A stretch of DNA of 64,000 bases, taken from assembly GCF_022829515.1 (NCBI RefSeq), contig NZ_JAKSYL010000100.1, positions 1-64,000 of the forward strand, in the 5' to 3' direction. The position numbers and the translations under genes are program-made. Shown piece after piece: positions 8,818-16,332 of the stretch (position 1 is the first letter of the stretch; every line of letters begins with the position of its first letter). The notes under the pieces are model-generated. The model saw nothing but the letters and a program-made list of their open reading frames with translations. It made no database searches and was not told the DNA's origin. The stretch comes from Methylobacterium sp. J-048. GTDB taxonomy: Bacteria; Pseudomonadota; Alphaproteobacteria; Rhizobiales; Beijerinckiaceae.

Positions 8818-8845
8818 AGTGCCGGCGCTTGACGGTGCCGGCACT
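8818..8845 (+). terminator. Stem-loop after the 8456-8809 gene
   Basis: Perfect 9-bp arms AGTGCCGGC (8818-8826) and GCCGGCACT (8837-8845) enclose a 10-base loop. It begins 8 bases after the stop codon. There is no T-run, so it may be a weak or bidirectional terminator between this gene and the convergent protease gene. Confidence 0.5.
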
Positions 8846-8890
8846 TAAACTAGGATCTCATCAGCGCTATTCTGTGTGATCGAAATTGTC

Positions 8891-9817
8891 TTATTTCCCG
8901 CGGTTTTTAAATGTCTCAAGATATTTTTTTGCATAAGTTTCAAGTTCTTCTCTCATGTGATCTTCTTCTAGCAGCTCCCGCACTCGTGCCACAGGAGTTA
9001 CAAGCGAAAGACCCTCATTAATCCTCTCAAGGTCTTCTCGGGAAACTTCATACCGCCCACTAGGTTGAGCTGACAATCGTGCGTCCCAGTGACCATGCGT
9101 AAGACCAATAAGCTTGTAAGTGCTTGTCATTTCTATTTTTGTTTCAAACGCCAATCCGGGCGTCCTTCCCGGAACGCCGCCGAAATAATTCTCGGTCACA
9201 CCAGTAAATGTTTTTGGCTTTTCCCAGCCCGGTATCTCAACAAAAACCGGCGCTCCACTTAAACCTCCTATTGATCTTGCTTCAATAATATACATTGTCG
9301 CATCACCATAGCCAGTATCTATAGGCTCAAATGGCATTGCGGCGATTGAACCAGTTCGAACTATGGGAACGTTCCGATTTTTGTTTATTATTCGATGAAA
9401 CAGGCCAACAGTGAGTGTTTTTGAGCCTATGCCGATATTCATATCAGCAAATATTGGTTCTTTCCAAAGCGCTACTGGTGCAATTCCGGATAGTGCGCTC
9501 GGTGTCGAATATCTTGCAATCGTTACGTCTGCTGAGCCTTCTCTCAGACTTTGAAAAAATTCGCTTACAGGCAGCTCCACTTCTTTCACGCCGTCTCGCA
9601 ACTCGTTCACGCGGATAACAATGCTTTGGGCGCCCAATTTGCTGGTCGCATTCTCAATTACATGACGCGCTGTGACAAAATAATTCGACATGATGGCCGC
9701 GCCATCATAGGCATCAACCAATTCAATAAAGAAACCAGTTCCTATTGGGCGCAAACCTTCTGGAGCACGACAGAAAATAAAGGCGACGCTATCTAAATAC
9801 CTAAAAGGCAACTGCAA
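8891..9817 (-). CDS. Trypsin-like serine protease, AT-rich, probably recently acquired
   Basis: This 308-residue protein has the trypsin-like (S1/chymotrypsin fold) triad in order: His52 in FVTARHVI, Asp97 in GSADVTIARY and Ser187 in GGLSGAPVF, the usual GxSG context. I see no signal peptide or membrane segment, so it is probably cytoplasmic. The C-terminal 50 residues are helical and charged. The gene is conspicuously AT-rich and uses AT-ending codons, unlike everything around it, which points to recent horizontal transfer. It stands alone on the minus strand inside the element. Cytoplasmic trypsin-like proteases of this kind occur in phage-defence loci, but no partner gene is visible here. 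The substrate is unknown. Confidence 0.8.
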   Translation of the reverse strand: MQLPFRYLDSVAFIFCRAPEGLRPIGTGFFIELVDAYDGAAIMSNYFVTARHVIENATSKLGAQSIVIRVNELRDGVKEVELPVSEFFQSLREGSADVTIARYSTPSALSGIAPVALWKEPIFADMNIGIGSKTLTVGLFHRIINKNRNVPIVRTGSIAAMPFEPIDTGYGDATMYIIEARSIGGLSGAPVFVEIPGWEKPKTFTGVTENYFGGVPGRTPGLAFETKIEMTSTYKLIGLTHGHWDARLSAQPSGRYEVSREDLERINEGLSLVTPVARVRELLEEDHMREELETYAKKYLETFKNRGK

Positions 9818-9864
9818 CGAGGTGCTCCATTAGATCTATGCAGTCAATTTCGACTAATTTTCTG

Positions 9865-10092
9865 TTAATTTGCCCCCTCAGGATCCTCACGGTGCCGCAC
9901 GTAGCCCTGGCCGGTGAGCCAGTCTGTGAGGGCATATCGGATCGCTTCCGGACGAGAGGGCTTCGGATCGGGCTGGTCGGCAATCCAGGCCTCCAACGAG
10001 GCGTCGAGTTCCGGATACAGCCGCAGGCCAATGGCCTTGCCGATACCGGTGGGCGGGCGTCCCCGCGGTTTTCTGCTATCGGCTATTGACAT
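9865..10092 (-). CDS. Small DNA-binding protein, ribbon-helix-helix type with AT-hook-like N-terminus
   Basis: The 75-residue product starts with a basic SRKPRGRPPTGIGKA segment containing GRP as in AT-hooks. Next comes GLRLYPELDASLEAWIADQ and PSRPEAIRYALTDWLTG, which fit the strand and two helices of ribbon-helix-helix regulators. I chose the ATG at 10092, which leaves a compact protein; longer versions of the frame have no extra recognisable sequence. It lies divergently from the overlapping five-gene operon starting at 10174 and is a natural candidate for its regulator. That link is inference from position. Confidence 0.6.
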   Translation of the reverse strand: MSIADSRKPRGRPPTGIGKAIGLRLYPELDASLEAWIADQPDPKPSRPEAIRYALTDWLTGQGYVRHREDPEGAN

Positions 10093-10173
10093 CGGGATTG
10101 ATGATAGCAGATAAGAACGGGCCGACCAAGAGCTTGCACCCTCCTGGAAGGCCCTAACCGCACACGTCCTGGA

Positions 10174-10575
10174 GTGACGCGAATGGCTATCCACGCCCAT
10201 AGCACACGCACGCCCTTATTACCCCAGTCCGGCAACCCTCGGCCCTTATTAGGTGAGGGGCTCGGCCGGCAGCTGGGCCCCGTCTCTCAGGCCATCCGAG
10301 CCTGCCGCGACGCCGATCCGGCCGACCTGGCCATCGCCGACATCCAGATCGGGCTGGCGAGCTTCTTCGCCGATGCCGACCCCCAGCGCGTCCGCGAGCT
10401 GCGCCGCCGGATCGCCGACCGGATTGAGGCGGATCTGGCTCTACTTGATGCGCTCAGCCCCGATCCGGATCTGGAAGACGGTCATGACGCCGAGGGCCTG
10501 ACCGACGACAACGGCATCGCCGACTACGACGCGATCGGTGATCAGGGCTTCTCGGGCTACGGGGGCTGCTTATGA
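10174..10575 (+). CDS. Hypothetical acidic protein, first gene of the overlapping operon
   Basis: The product has 133 residues (GTG at 10174) or 130 (ATG at 10183). A central helical region (DLAIADIQIGLASFFADADPQR, then RELRRRIADRIEADLALLDAL) leads to a strongly acidic tail with many Asp and Gly residues. No family is recognised. The stop overlaps the next ATG as TTATGA, the first of four overlapping junctions, so translation of the operon is probably coupled. Confidence 0.5.
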   Translation: MTRMAIHAHSTRTPLLPQSGNPRPLLGEGLGRQLGPVSQAIRACRDADPADLAIADIQIGLASFFADADPQRVRELRRRIADRIEADLALLDALSPDPDLEDGHDAEGLTDDNGIADYDAIGDQGFSGYGGCL

Positions 10576-10961
10576 GCGGTCCCGCCAACCGCCGCGGCTT
10601 CCTGCGCGGCCTCACCACGCTCCCGCTGGTCGGCGGCAGTGTGGCCCTCATCGGCGCACCGTCCGCGGTTGCCAAGCCCGTCACGCCAGGAATGATCGCC
10701 ACCTACATGGCGTGGCTGCATTATGAGCAGCGGGCCATCCAAAGTTCGGTCGGCATGCGCGAGGGGACTTTCATCCCCTGCGTGAACCCGGGATCGAGCT
10801 ACCACTTCCCCCGCGACTTCGACATGGATCGCTTCGGTTTGGAAGCGCAGTTGCGGGCGCCGTTGGTACTCTCGACCGTGGGCTGTCCGCTGACCTCGGT
10901 AGAAGCCGAGGACATGTGGGCAAAGTCGTTCCCGACGATGAACTCGGGGGTCGGATTATGA
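10572..10961 (+). CDS. Tat-signal small exported protein, paralogue 1
   Basis: This 129-residue protein begins with NRRGFLRG, a good twin-arginine motif, then a hydrophobic stretch (LTTLPLVGGSVALIGAPS) and an AVAKPV cleavage-like site near residue 34. The mature part is about 95 residues, with TYMAWLHYEQRAIQ and two Cys residues. The next gene encodes a paralogue with the same signal region (RRGFLRGL, LPL(V/I)GG, LIGAP(S/T)AVA) and a similar start of the mature part. Export by Tat implies folding before transport, often with a cofactor, but I see no cofactor motif. The ATG overlaps the previous stop by 4 bases. Confidence 0.6.
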   Translation: MSGPANRRGFLRGLTTLPLVGGSVALIGAPSAVAKPVTPGMIATYMAWLHYEQRAIQSSVGMREGTFIPCVNPGSSYHFPRDFDMDRFGLEAQLRAPLVLSTVGCPLTSVEAEDMWAKSFPTMNSGVGL

Positions 10962-11299
10962 CGTCCCTCAACGGTCGCCGCGGGTTCCTCCGCGGCCTTG
11001 TTTCGCTTCCCCTGATCGGCGGCGGCGTGACGCTCATCGGGGCGCCAACCGCCGTAGCCGCGCCTGTCACCGAGCGGTTGATGCGCGAGTACGCGAACTG
11101 GATCGCGTTCGAGCACTATCGGGCGCAGATCGAGCTTCATGGCACGATGGACCGCCAGTGGTACGAGCTGCACGGCGCGGCCTACCGCTGGCATGAGGAC
11201 GCGGCGGGCAAGGCAGACCTACCGGTGCAGGCACCCTCGACGCGGGCGGCCTTGGTGCTCAGCGCCGTAGGCTGCGATTGGCGGGAGGGCGGATTATGA
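10958..11299 (+). CDS. Tat-signal small exported protein, paralogue 2
   Basis: The 113-residue product has GRRGFLRG, a hydrophobic core and an AVAAPV cleavage-like site at about residue 35. The mature part starts PVTERLMREYANWIAFEHYRAQIE and so resembles the PVTPGMIATYMAWLHYEQRAIQ of the preceding gene. Both also end with a V-L-S-x-V-G-C motif close to the C-terminus. They therefore look like a tandem duplication that has diverged. The start overlaps the previous stop by 4 bases; a longer frame from 10916 would run into the upstream gene. The function is unknown, and a pair of secreted or periplasmic proteins acting together is one reading. Confidence 0.6.
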   Translation: MTSLNGRRGFLRGLVSLPLIGGGVTLIGAPTAVAAPVTERLMREYANWIAFEHYRAQIELHGTMDRQWYELHGAAYRWHEDAAGKADLPVQAPSTRAALVLSAVGCDWREGGL

Positions 11300-11586
11300 G
11301 CACTCGCCCCTTACCGTCCTACCTCGCGGTGGTACCACCTGCCGGCAAGCGGTTCCGACGGCCGCGAAAAGCGGCGCCAGTTCCGCCGCTTACCCGGGAC
11401 AGCGAGGCCTTGACCGGCATGATCCGGCAGGCGGAGCGTGTCCAGGCCATCGTCCAGCGGCTGCATCAAGCGATTTTCTCGGAAGACGAGATCGTGGCGC
11501 GGGCTCTAGCCGACCGAGCCGAGATCGAGGCGCGGTTCGCTGCCGCGATGGCCCGGGGCCTGAGGGAGGGCACGCTATGCGCCTGA
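11296..11586 (+). CDS. Hypothetical helical protein, fourth gene of the overlapping operon
   Basis: The 96-residue product has a basic, Pro-rich N-terminus (GKRFRRPRKAAPVPPL), then an almost entirely helical remainder (MIRQAERVQAIVQRLHQAIF, ARALADRAEIEARFAAAMAR). It has no signal peptide, unlike the two proteins before it, so it is likely cytoplasmic. The ATG overlaps the previous stop (TTATGAG), repeating the same junction sequence seen twice upstream. Function unknown. Confidence 0.5.
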   Translation: MSTRPLPSYLAVVPPAGKRFRRPRKAAPVPPLTRDSEALTGMIRQAERVQAIVQRLHQAIFSEDEIVARALADRAEIEARFAAAMARGLREGTLCA

Positions 11587-11777
11587 TCAGCCCGTTCATC
11601 ATCGCGTTGGTGTGGTGGCACACGAGGCGGGTCCGCCGTGCCACCCACGACATGCGCCGGGCGAACTACTACGCCACCCGGAGCCTGCGGACGCTCATGG
11701 CCATCGGCAGCGGTCCGATGCCTCGAACGGTCAGCGGCGTGCCGGCGATCCCGCCGATGCCGGTGCTGTGCCGGTAG
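11577..11777 (+). CDS. Small basic protein with one hydrophobic N-terminal segment
   Basis: The 66-residue product has an N-terminal hydrophobic stretch (LISPFIIALVWWH), then a strongly basic region (TRRVRRATHDMRRANYY) and a Pro/Met-rich tail. It could be a membrane-anchored peptide. It overlaps the preceding gene by 10 bases and ends the operon. Its size and position resemble small lysis or anchor genes of phages, but I see no holin-like double segment. The function is unknown. Confidence 0.4.
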   Translation: MRLISPFIIALVWWHTRRVRRATHDMRRANYYATRSLRTLMAIGSGPMPRTVSGVPAIPPMPVLCR

Positions 11778-11870
11778 GGGGTGGTGGATCGCCACCCCCT
11801 CCATCGGGTGCAGGCGCTAGGCTGGCATCTGCATCGGCAACTACGACGAACGCGGATCTGGGTCGGTTCA

Positions 11871-11920
11871 AGTCGCCAACTTGGCGACTCGGTCGGCCGA
11901 GGGTTCGCCAAGCTGGCGAA
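11871..11920. promoter_or_regulatory. Two related palindromes, 32 bp apart: candidate operator pair
   Basis: AGTCGCCAA-C-TTGGCGACT (11871-11889) is a perfect palindrome with 9-bp arms. TTCGCCA-AGC-TGGCGAA (11904-11920) is a second with 7-bp arms. Both contain TCGCCAAnnTGGCGA, and their centres are 32 bp apart, three helical turns, so one dimeric protein could bind both on the same face. They lie at the end of the element near the attachment scar. A replication, partition or excision control role is possible but not shown. Confidence 0.5.
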
Positions 11921-11939
11921 GGCTAAGCTGGGCTTAGGG

Positions 11940-12023
11940 TTAGGCTGCAAGCCCTCGCAGGATCACCCCAACGGCCATGAACGCACCGGCCGAGTAGGCG
12001 ACGGTGAAGGCGAGGTCGAACAT
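11940..12023 (-). CDS. Possible 27-residue hydrophobic peptide
   Basis: The minus strand reads ATG to TAA as MFDLAFTVAYSAGAFMAVGV and seven more residues ending LAA. That is a single transmembrane-like segment with few charges. Such tiny membrane peptides are common in phage ends. No clear Shine-Dalgarno is present, so this is a weak call. Confidence 0.25.
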   Translation of the reverse strand: MFDLAFTVAYSAGAFMAVGVILRGLAA

Positions 12024-12443
12024 GATCTACGGTCGCTTTCTGCGAAGGGCTGCCGCCCGATCGTGGTGTTCCACCGTAGGGGCAGGCTCGGACCGACAAC
12101 CCAGAGGTCAACCATTAGTTCTGGGTACGCTTCCGGACCAAGTTGTGGGCGCTCTCACGCGCCGCCTCGCGCGTCCCGGGCAGCACTCCGACATCTCTGA
12201 CCTAAACCCTGTCGCCGACCGTTTCACGGCGATAGGCAAGGTAGACCCAGATAGTCACTCGCGCATTCCGTGCGGGTGGCCCAGCTACCGGAACAGACAG
12301 CGTCCATCCGCTACCGCTTTTGCTACCAAACTCGGTAGCACAGGCCAGGATGGAACGGGATGAGAACTAGGCGAGGACCCGAAAATGCCTATGCAAGGCA
12401 GGACGTTGTCGGATCGGCTGGGAGGTGGCGGGATGGCCGAAAT

Positions 12444-12486
12444 CGCATTTCGAGTGCGGTGCATTCAACCGCTCTGCCACCTCTCC
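12444..12486 (-). tRNA. 5' half of tRNA-Ser(CGA): attachment-site scar
   Basis: Read on the minus strand from 12486, the sequence is GGAGAGG-TG-GCAGAGCGGTTGAATGC-A-CCGCA-CTCGAAA-TGCG. This is the acceptor 5' strand, D arm, and anticodon stem-loop of a bacterial serine tRNA with anticodon CGA. It then diverges completely: there is no variable arm, no T arm (GGTTCGAATCC is absent) and no acceptor 3' strand. The break comes 4 bases after the anticodon loop, a place used by one class of tyrosine integrases. The element therefore seems to have entered the tRNA gene here, leaving the 5' half on the chromosomal side. Confidence 0.7.
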
Positions 12487-12565
12487 GCGAGGCGCCTCGA
12501 TGAGACGGGCGGTGCCTAGCACGCGCGGTCGGGCTTCACAAGCGATGTTGATGCGCGGGTGCCGA

Positions 12566-13684
12566 TCAGACCACGATCGTGATCGCCTGCGCGGCCCGGG
12601 TGAGGCCGGTGTAGAGCCAGCGGGCGCGGTGCTCGCGGAAGGCGTAGGATTCGTCGAACAGGGTCACCCGATCCCATTGCGAGCCCTGCGCCTTGTGCAC
12701 CGTCAGCGCGTAGCCGTAGGTGAACTCGTCGGTCTCCCGGCGCAGGAACAGCGGGATCTCCTCGTCGCTCCCCGTGATCATCGCCCGCAGCACCTTGATG
12801 TCGGTGGCCCGGCGGCGGAGCGCCGGGTCGTCCTCGGGCACCACGTCGAGGCGGATCAGGTCCGGGCGCGGCGGCGCGCGCAGGGCCTGGACCGTCCAGG
12901 TCGAGCCGTTGAGCAGGCCCTTCACCCGGTCGTTGCGCAGGCAGACAAGCTTCTCGCCCACCGCCGGCATCGGATCGGTGTGGCCGGCGAGCTCCCGGAG
13001 CCGGTTGTTGTAGAGGCGGCGGGTCTTGTTGAGGCCGACCAGGACCTGATCGCATTCGAGCACCTCGGCCGGGTCCAGCGTGCGCCGGGAGACGATCCGG
13101 CTCTGGCCGTAGGTGCCGATCTCCAGCCGGCCGCCCTCGCGCACGGTCATGGCCATGCGGACGATCGGGTCGTCCTTGGCCTGGCGGTGGACGTCGGTGA
13201 GCATCACGTCGGGCTCGGCCTCGGTGAAGAAGCCGCCACCCCGCACCGGCGGCAGCTGCGCCGGGTCGCCCAGCACCAGCACCGGGCGCTCGAAGGACAG
13301 AAGGTCGTTGCCGAGGTCGGAATCGACCATCGAGCATTCGTCGATGATGATCAGGTCGGCCTTGGCGGCCGCGCCGGACCGGTTCAGCGTGAAGGTCGGG
13401 CCGCCCTCCTCCGCCTCCTTGGTGCGGTAGATCAGCGAGTGGATCGTCGCGGCGTCGTGGCAGCCCTTCTGGCGCATCACCGAGGCGGCCTTGCCGGTGA
13501 AGGCGCCGTACACAACCGTGCCGTCGACATCCTCGGCGATCCGGCGGGCGAGCGTGGTCTTGCCGGTGCCGGCATAGCCGAACAGCCGGAACACCTGGCT
13601 CCCGCCGTCCCGCCGCCAGGCGGCGATGGCCTTCAGCGCCGCATCCTGCTGCGGAGCGTAGGCGGCGGGCAATCCCGCACTCAC
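12566..13684 (-). CDS. RecD-like ATP-dependent DNA helicase (superfamily 1)
   Basis: The 372-residue product has Walker A GYAGTGKTT (residues about 36-44), Walker B-like LIIIDECSMVD, LGDPAQLPPV (motif III) and the C-terminal VHKAQGSQWD with YTGLTRA (motifs V-VI). These are in the order of RecD/RecD2 and other SF1B 5'-3' helicases. It lacks the long N-terminal region of full RecD2, so it is a short form. It probably unwinds DNA ends during repair or recombination. The start is a GTG. It is the first chromosomal gene to the right of the element and is followed on the same strand by no partner nuclease. It ends close to hemF, 10 bases away. Confidence 0.85.
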   Translation of the reverse strand: MSAGLPAAYAPQQDAALKAIAAWRRDGGSQVFRLFGYAGTGKTTLARRIAEDVDGTVVYGAFTGKAASVMRQKGCHDAATIHSLIYRTKEAEEGGPTFTLNRSGAAAKADLIIIDECSMVDSDLGNDLLSFERPVLVLGDPAQLPPVRGGGFFTEAEPDVMLTDVHRQAKDDPIVRMAMTVREGGRLEIGTYGQSRIVSRRTLDPAEVLECDQVLVGLNKTRRLYNNRLRELAGHTDPMPAVGEKLVCLRNDRVKGLLNGSTWTVQALRAPPRPDLIRLDVVPEDDPALRRRATDIKVLRAMITGSDEEIPLFLRRETDEFTYGYALTVHKAQGSQWDRVTLFDESYAFREHRARWLYTGLTRAAQAITIVV

Positions 13685-13694
13685 AGCGATTCCG

Positions 13695-14627
13695 TCATGG
13701 CCAGCGCACGGTCGGCGGCAGGGACGACAGGATCGAGGCGACGTTGCCGCCGGTCTTCAGCCCGAAGATCGTACCGCGGTCGTAGAGCAGGTTGAACTCG
13801 ACGTAGCGCCCGCGCCGGACCTGCTGCTCTTCGCGGTCGGCCTCGGTCCAGGCGGTCCCGACATTGTCGCGGACGATCTTTGGATACGCTTCCAGGAAGG
13901 CGCCGCCGACCTCGCGCGTGAAGGCCAAGTCCGCCTGCGCATCGCCGGTCCAGCGATAATCATAAAAAATACCGCCGATGCCGCGGGGCTCGTTGCGGTG
14001 CTTGAGGTGGAAGTATTCGTCGCACCACGCCTTGTAGCGGGCATGGTCGACGCCGTGGGCCGCGCAGGCGCGTTCGAGGCAGGCGTGGAAGTGGCGGCTG
14101 TCGGGATCGTCCTGGTTGCGCCGCCGCACCAGAACCGGGGTGAGGTCGGCGCCGCCGCCGAACCACGCCTTAGTGGTCACTACGAAGCGGGTGTTCATGT
14201 GCACCGTCGGCACATGCGGGTTCCACGGATGGGCGATCAGCGAGATGCCGGTGGCGAAGAAGCGCGGATCCTCGGCGGCCCCGGGCATCTGGGCGCGGAA
14301 TTCCGGGGCGAACTCGCCGTGGACGGTGGAGATGTGGACCCCGGCCTTCTCGAACACCCGACCCTTCAGCATCGCCATGACGCCGCCGCCGCCGGGTTGG
14401 CCGGTATGGTCGGTGCGGTCCCAGGGCGTCTTCACGAAGGTCCCGGGCCCCGCTGGGGCATCCGGGTGGAACGGCCCCTCGGCCTCGGCCTCCAGGGTCT
14501 CGAAGGCCGCGACGATGCGGTCGCGCAAGGACGCGAACCACGCCGCGGCCTCGGATTTCATGGCCGTCACGTCGGCCTCGGACAGGGGGGCAGTCAGGGC
14601 TGCGCGGGCGTCGTCCGGCATCGTCAT
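13695..14627 (-). CDS. hemF: Oxygen-dependent coproporphyrinogen III oxidase
   Basis: The 310-residue enzyme converts coproporphyrinogen III to protoporphyrinogen IX with oxygen, in haem (and bacteriochlorophyll) synthesis. Strongly conserved parts are visible: [42 protein letters not shown], the [20 protein letters not shown] region and [22 protein letters not shown] near the end. I place the start at the ATG at 14627. Longer versions add only non-conserved sequence. It is transcribed leftwards, divergent from the GST gene, with which it shares a 168-bp intergenic region. Confidence 0.95.
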   Translation of the reverse strand: MTMPDDARAALTAPLSEADVTAMKSEAAAWFASLRDRIVAAFETLEAEAEGPFHPDAPAGPGTFVKTPWDRTDHTGQPGGGGVMAMLKGRVFEKAGVHISTVHGEFAPEFRAQMPGAAEDPRFFATGISLIAHPWNPHVPTVHMNTRFVVTTKAWFGGGADLTPVLVRRRNQDDPDSRHFHACLERACAAHGVDHARYKAWCDEYFHLKHRNEPRGIGGIFYDYRWTGDAQADLAFTREVGGAFLEAYPKIVRDNVGTAWTEADREEQQVRRGRYVEFNLLYDRGTIFGLKTGGNVASILSSLPPTVRWP

Positions 14628-14795
14628 GCGGTAGGCTTTCCCACTGTGCCGATGGGCCGTCAATCGGTGCGCATCAATTCGGTTTGCCGCATCGCCCTGC
14701 GCCGTAGTCCCGAGCCGGCGCGGCATCGCCGCCCTAGATCATTCGATCCCGCGCCGGTACGGCGCCGCCTCGAACCGTCAGGACAGCCCGAGCCC

Positions 14796-15500
14796 ATGGC
14801 CGACACGCTCCGCCTCTTCACCTCGCCCTCCGCTTTCCCGAACCCGCAGCGCCTGCGCCTGTTCGCGCACGAGAAGGGCATCGCCCACCTGTTCGACGAG
14901 GTGATCTACGACATGGCCCCGGGGGGCGAGCAGCGGCAATGGCGCCATCTCAAGATGAACCCCTGGGGTGAGACGCCGACCCTCCTGCTCGCCGACGGGA
15001 CCGTGCTGTCCGAGACGGCTGCGATCGTGCGCTACCTCGACGCGGCCCATCCGGGCCGGCGCATCACCGGCGACACGCCCCTGGACCAGGGGCTCGACAC
15101 GATGTGGGACAACCGGATCTGGGTGCACATCCTCTACCGCATCACCACGATGTTCCACGTGCTGAACCAGGGGCTCGGGCCGAAGCTCGAGCTGACGCAC
15201 AACCCGCAATGGGGCGAGCATTGCCGCAAGGAGGCGCTGGGGCACGCCGCGCTGGTCGACCGCCACCTGGCGGACGGCCGCTCGTGGATGCTCGGCGGCG
15301 ATGAGCCGACCTTTGCCGACATCACGCTCTGCACGGCGATCGCGTTCTCGAAGTTCCCGGTCTGCGCCACCCCGCTCGACGAGCGCTTCGAGCAGCTCGA
15401 CGCCCTGTGGCGGCGCTGGCAGGAGCGGGCGAGCTTCAAGGCCGCCTATGCCGACGGCGGCAGCGGGCTGACGGAACTCGATCACCTGAAGACCGCGTAG
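14796..15500 (+). CDS. Glutathione S-transferase
   Basis: The 234-residue protein has the N-terminal thioredoxin-like domain (residues 1-85, with SAFPNPQRLRLFAHEKGI and the cis-Pro and ETAAIVRYLD glutathione-binding region). The C-terminal helical domain (about 95-225) contains the LGGDEPTFADITLCTAI helix cap typical of the family. It probably conjugates or reduces with glutathione in the cytoplasm; the substrate cannot be told. It is divergent from hemF. Confidence 0.85.
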   Translation: MADTLRLFTSPSAFPNPQRLRLFAHEKGIAHLFDEVIYDMAPGGEQRQWRHLKMNPWGETPTLLLADGTVLSETAAIVRYLDAAHPGRRITGDTPLDQGLDTMWDNRIWVHILYRITTMFHVLNQGLGPKLELTHNPQWGEHCRKEALGHAALVDRHLADGRSWMLGGDEPTFADITLCTAIAFSKFPVCATPLDERFEQLDALWRRWQERASFKAAYADGGSGLTELDHLKTA

Positions 15501-15551
15501 GACAGTTCCCTCGGTTCGGCGTTCGCATTCGCGGGACTGGAGCCCGCGCCG

Positions 15552-15962
15552 TCAGCCCAGGGCGCTCTCGTGCACGGGCTTGAGCAGACCGGTGGCGCTC
15601 GCGACCAGCGCGCCGTCCGCGTCGCGGATCTCGGCCTCGCAGAAGATCACCGAGCGCCCGGCCCGGGTGATGCGGCCCTCGGCGATCAGGGTCCCGCGGC
15701 CCGGGGCGAGGAACCGGGTCTGCATGTCGAGGGTCACCACCGGCCGCCCGGCCTTGAGGCGGGCGGCCGTGCCGAGGGCGACATCGAGCAGGGTGCAGAT
15801 CACGCCGCCATGCGCGATCCCGAGATTGTTGGCGTGTTCCGGCCGCAGGGCGAGGCGCAGCCGGGTGCGGCCCTCCCGCACGTCCAGGGCCTCGATCCCG
15901 CAATGGTTCACGAACGGGATGTGGGCTCCGAAGATCGTGCCCTGCTCTGATGGTTGGTCCAC
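15552..15962 (-). CDS. PaaI-type hotdog thioesterase
   Basis: The 136-residue protein has the hotdog fold signature of the PaaI family. Key parts are HIPFVNHCGIEALDVREG, then the active-site region EHANNLGIAHGGVICTLLDVALG with the HGG motif, and VTLDMQTRFLAPGRGTLIAEG. It probably hydrolyses aryl- or acyl-CoA thioesters. The open frame extends far upstream, but the GTG at 15962 gives the normal family length and begins right before the conserved region. It is transcribed towards the GST gene. Confidence 0.8.
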   Translation of the reverse strand: MDQPSEQGTIFGAHIPFVNHCGIEALDVREGRTRLRLALRPEHANNLGIAHGGVICTLLDVALGTAARLKAGRPVVTLDMQTRFLAPGRGTLIAEGRITRAGRSVIFCEAEIRDADGALVASATGLLKPVHESALG

Positions 15963-16332
15963 GCCGATTTCCCCAGATCTCGTCCTGCTGACAGCGTCGT
16001 CGTGCGAGCAGTATACAATCCCGCGCGGCGGATCCCGCCTGACGCGACGTGTTTCCGGTCCGTTGCGAGACCGGCCACGGCTTTTCGCAGACGAAGCAGC
16101 CGGATTGGCGGTGGCCAAAGGCGTAACAGAGGCGGTCCGCAAGGACCCGATCCCGTTCAAGTGCGGCGCGCCGCTGTCGGTTTGCTCGGGCAACGATTGC
16201 AGCTGCACCGAGGGTTTGAGTAATATGCGTGTTCATGGCCGACGCATTGTGCAAAGAAAATCTCGACGACGACTTGATTTTGTTGCACAGACGATAGAAC
16301 CGTGCCCCACCGTCGGATAAAGGGAGTCATCG

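Larger units (their letters stand above)
11778..12443. other. Right end of the accessory element, largely non-coding
   Basis: This 666-bp stretch runs from the last operon gene to the tRNA fragment. The open frames in it read as low-complexity shadows. It contains two related palindromes (11871-11920) and one possible 27-residue hydrophobic reading frame on the minus strand. No integrase and no T-arm of a serine tRNA can be found in it. Confidence 0.5.

Noticed and set aside
10572..11299. The two Tat-signal proteins as one frameshifted gene
   Set aside because: Each has its own complete signal region, start and stop, and the mature parts differ. The ATGA overlap is regular, so they are tandem paralogues.
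11781..12363. Plus-strand frames in the element end
   Set aside because: Sequence is low-complexity, Arg/His/Gly-rich, with no start site and no relation to any family. More likely non-coding.
32..12440. Integrase or excisionase within the element part of the window
   Set aside because: No tyrosine (R-H-R-Y) or serine recombinase motif is present in any frame; the two ribbon-helix-helix type proteins are too generic to be called excisionases.
12000..12486. Group I intron in the tRNA-Ser gene
   Set aside because: Intron insertion occurs inside the anticodon loop and the 3' half must follow. The break is 4 bases past the loop and no T arm is found in the 650 bases beyond.
12425..13795. A 456-codon plus-strand frame over the helicase gene
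   Set aside because: It is antisense to clear SF1 helicase motifs and starts inside the tRNA fragment; it has no domain of its own.
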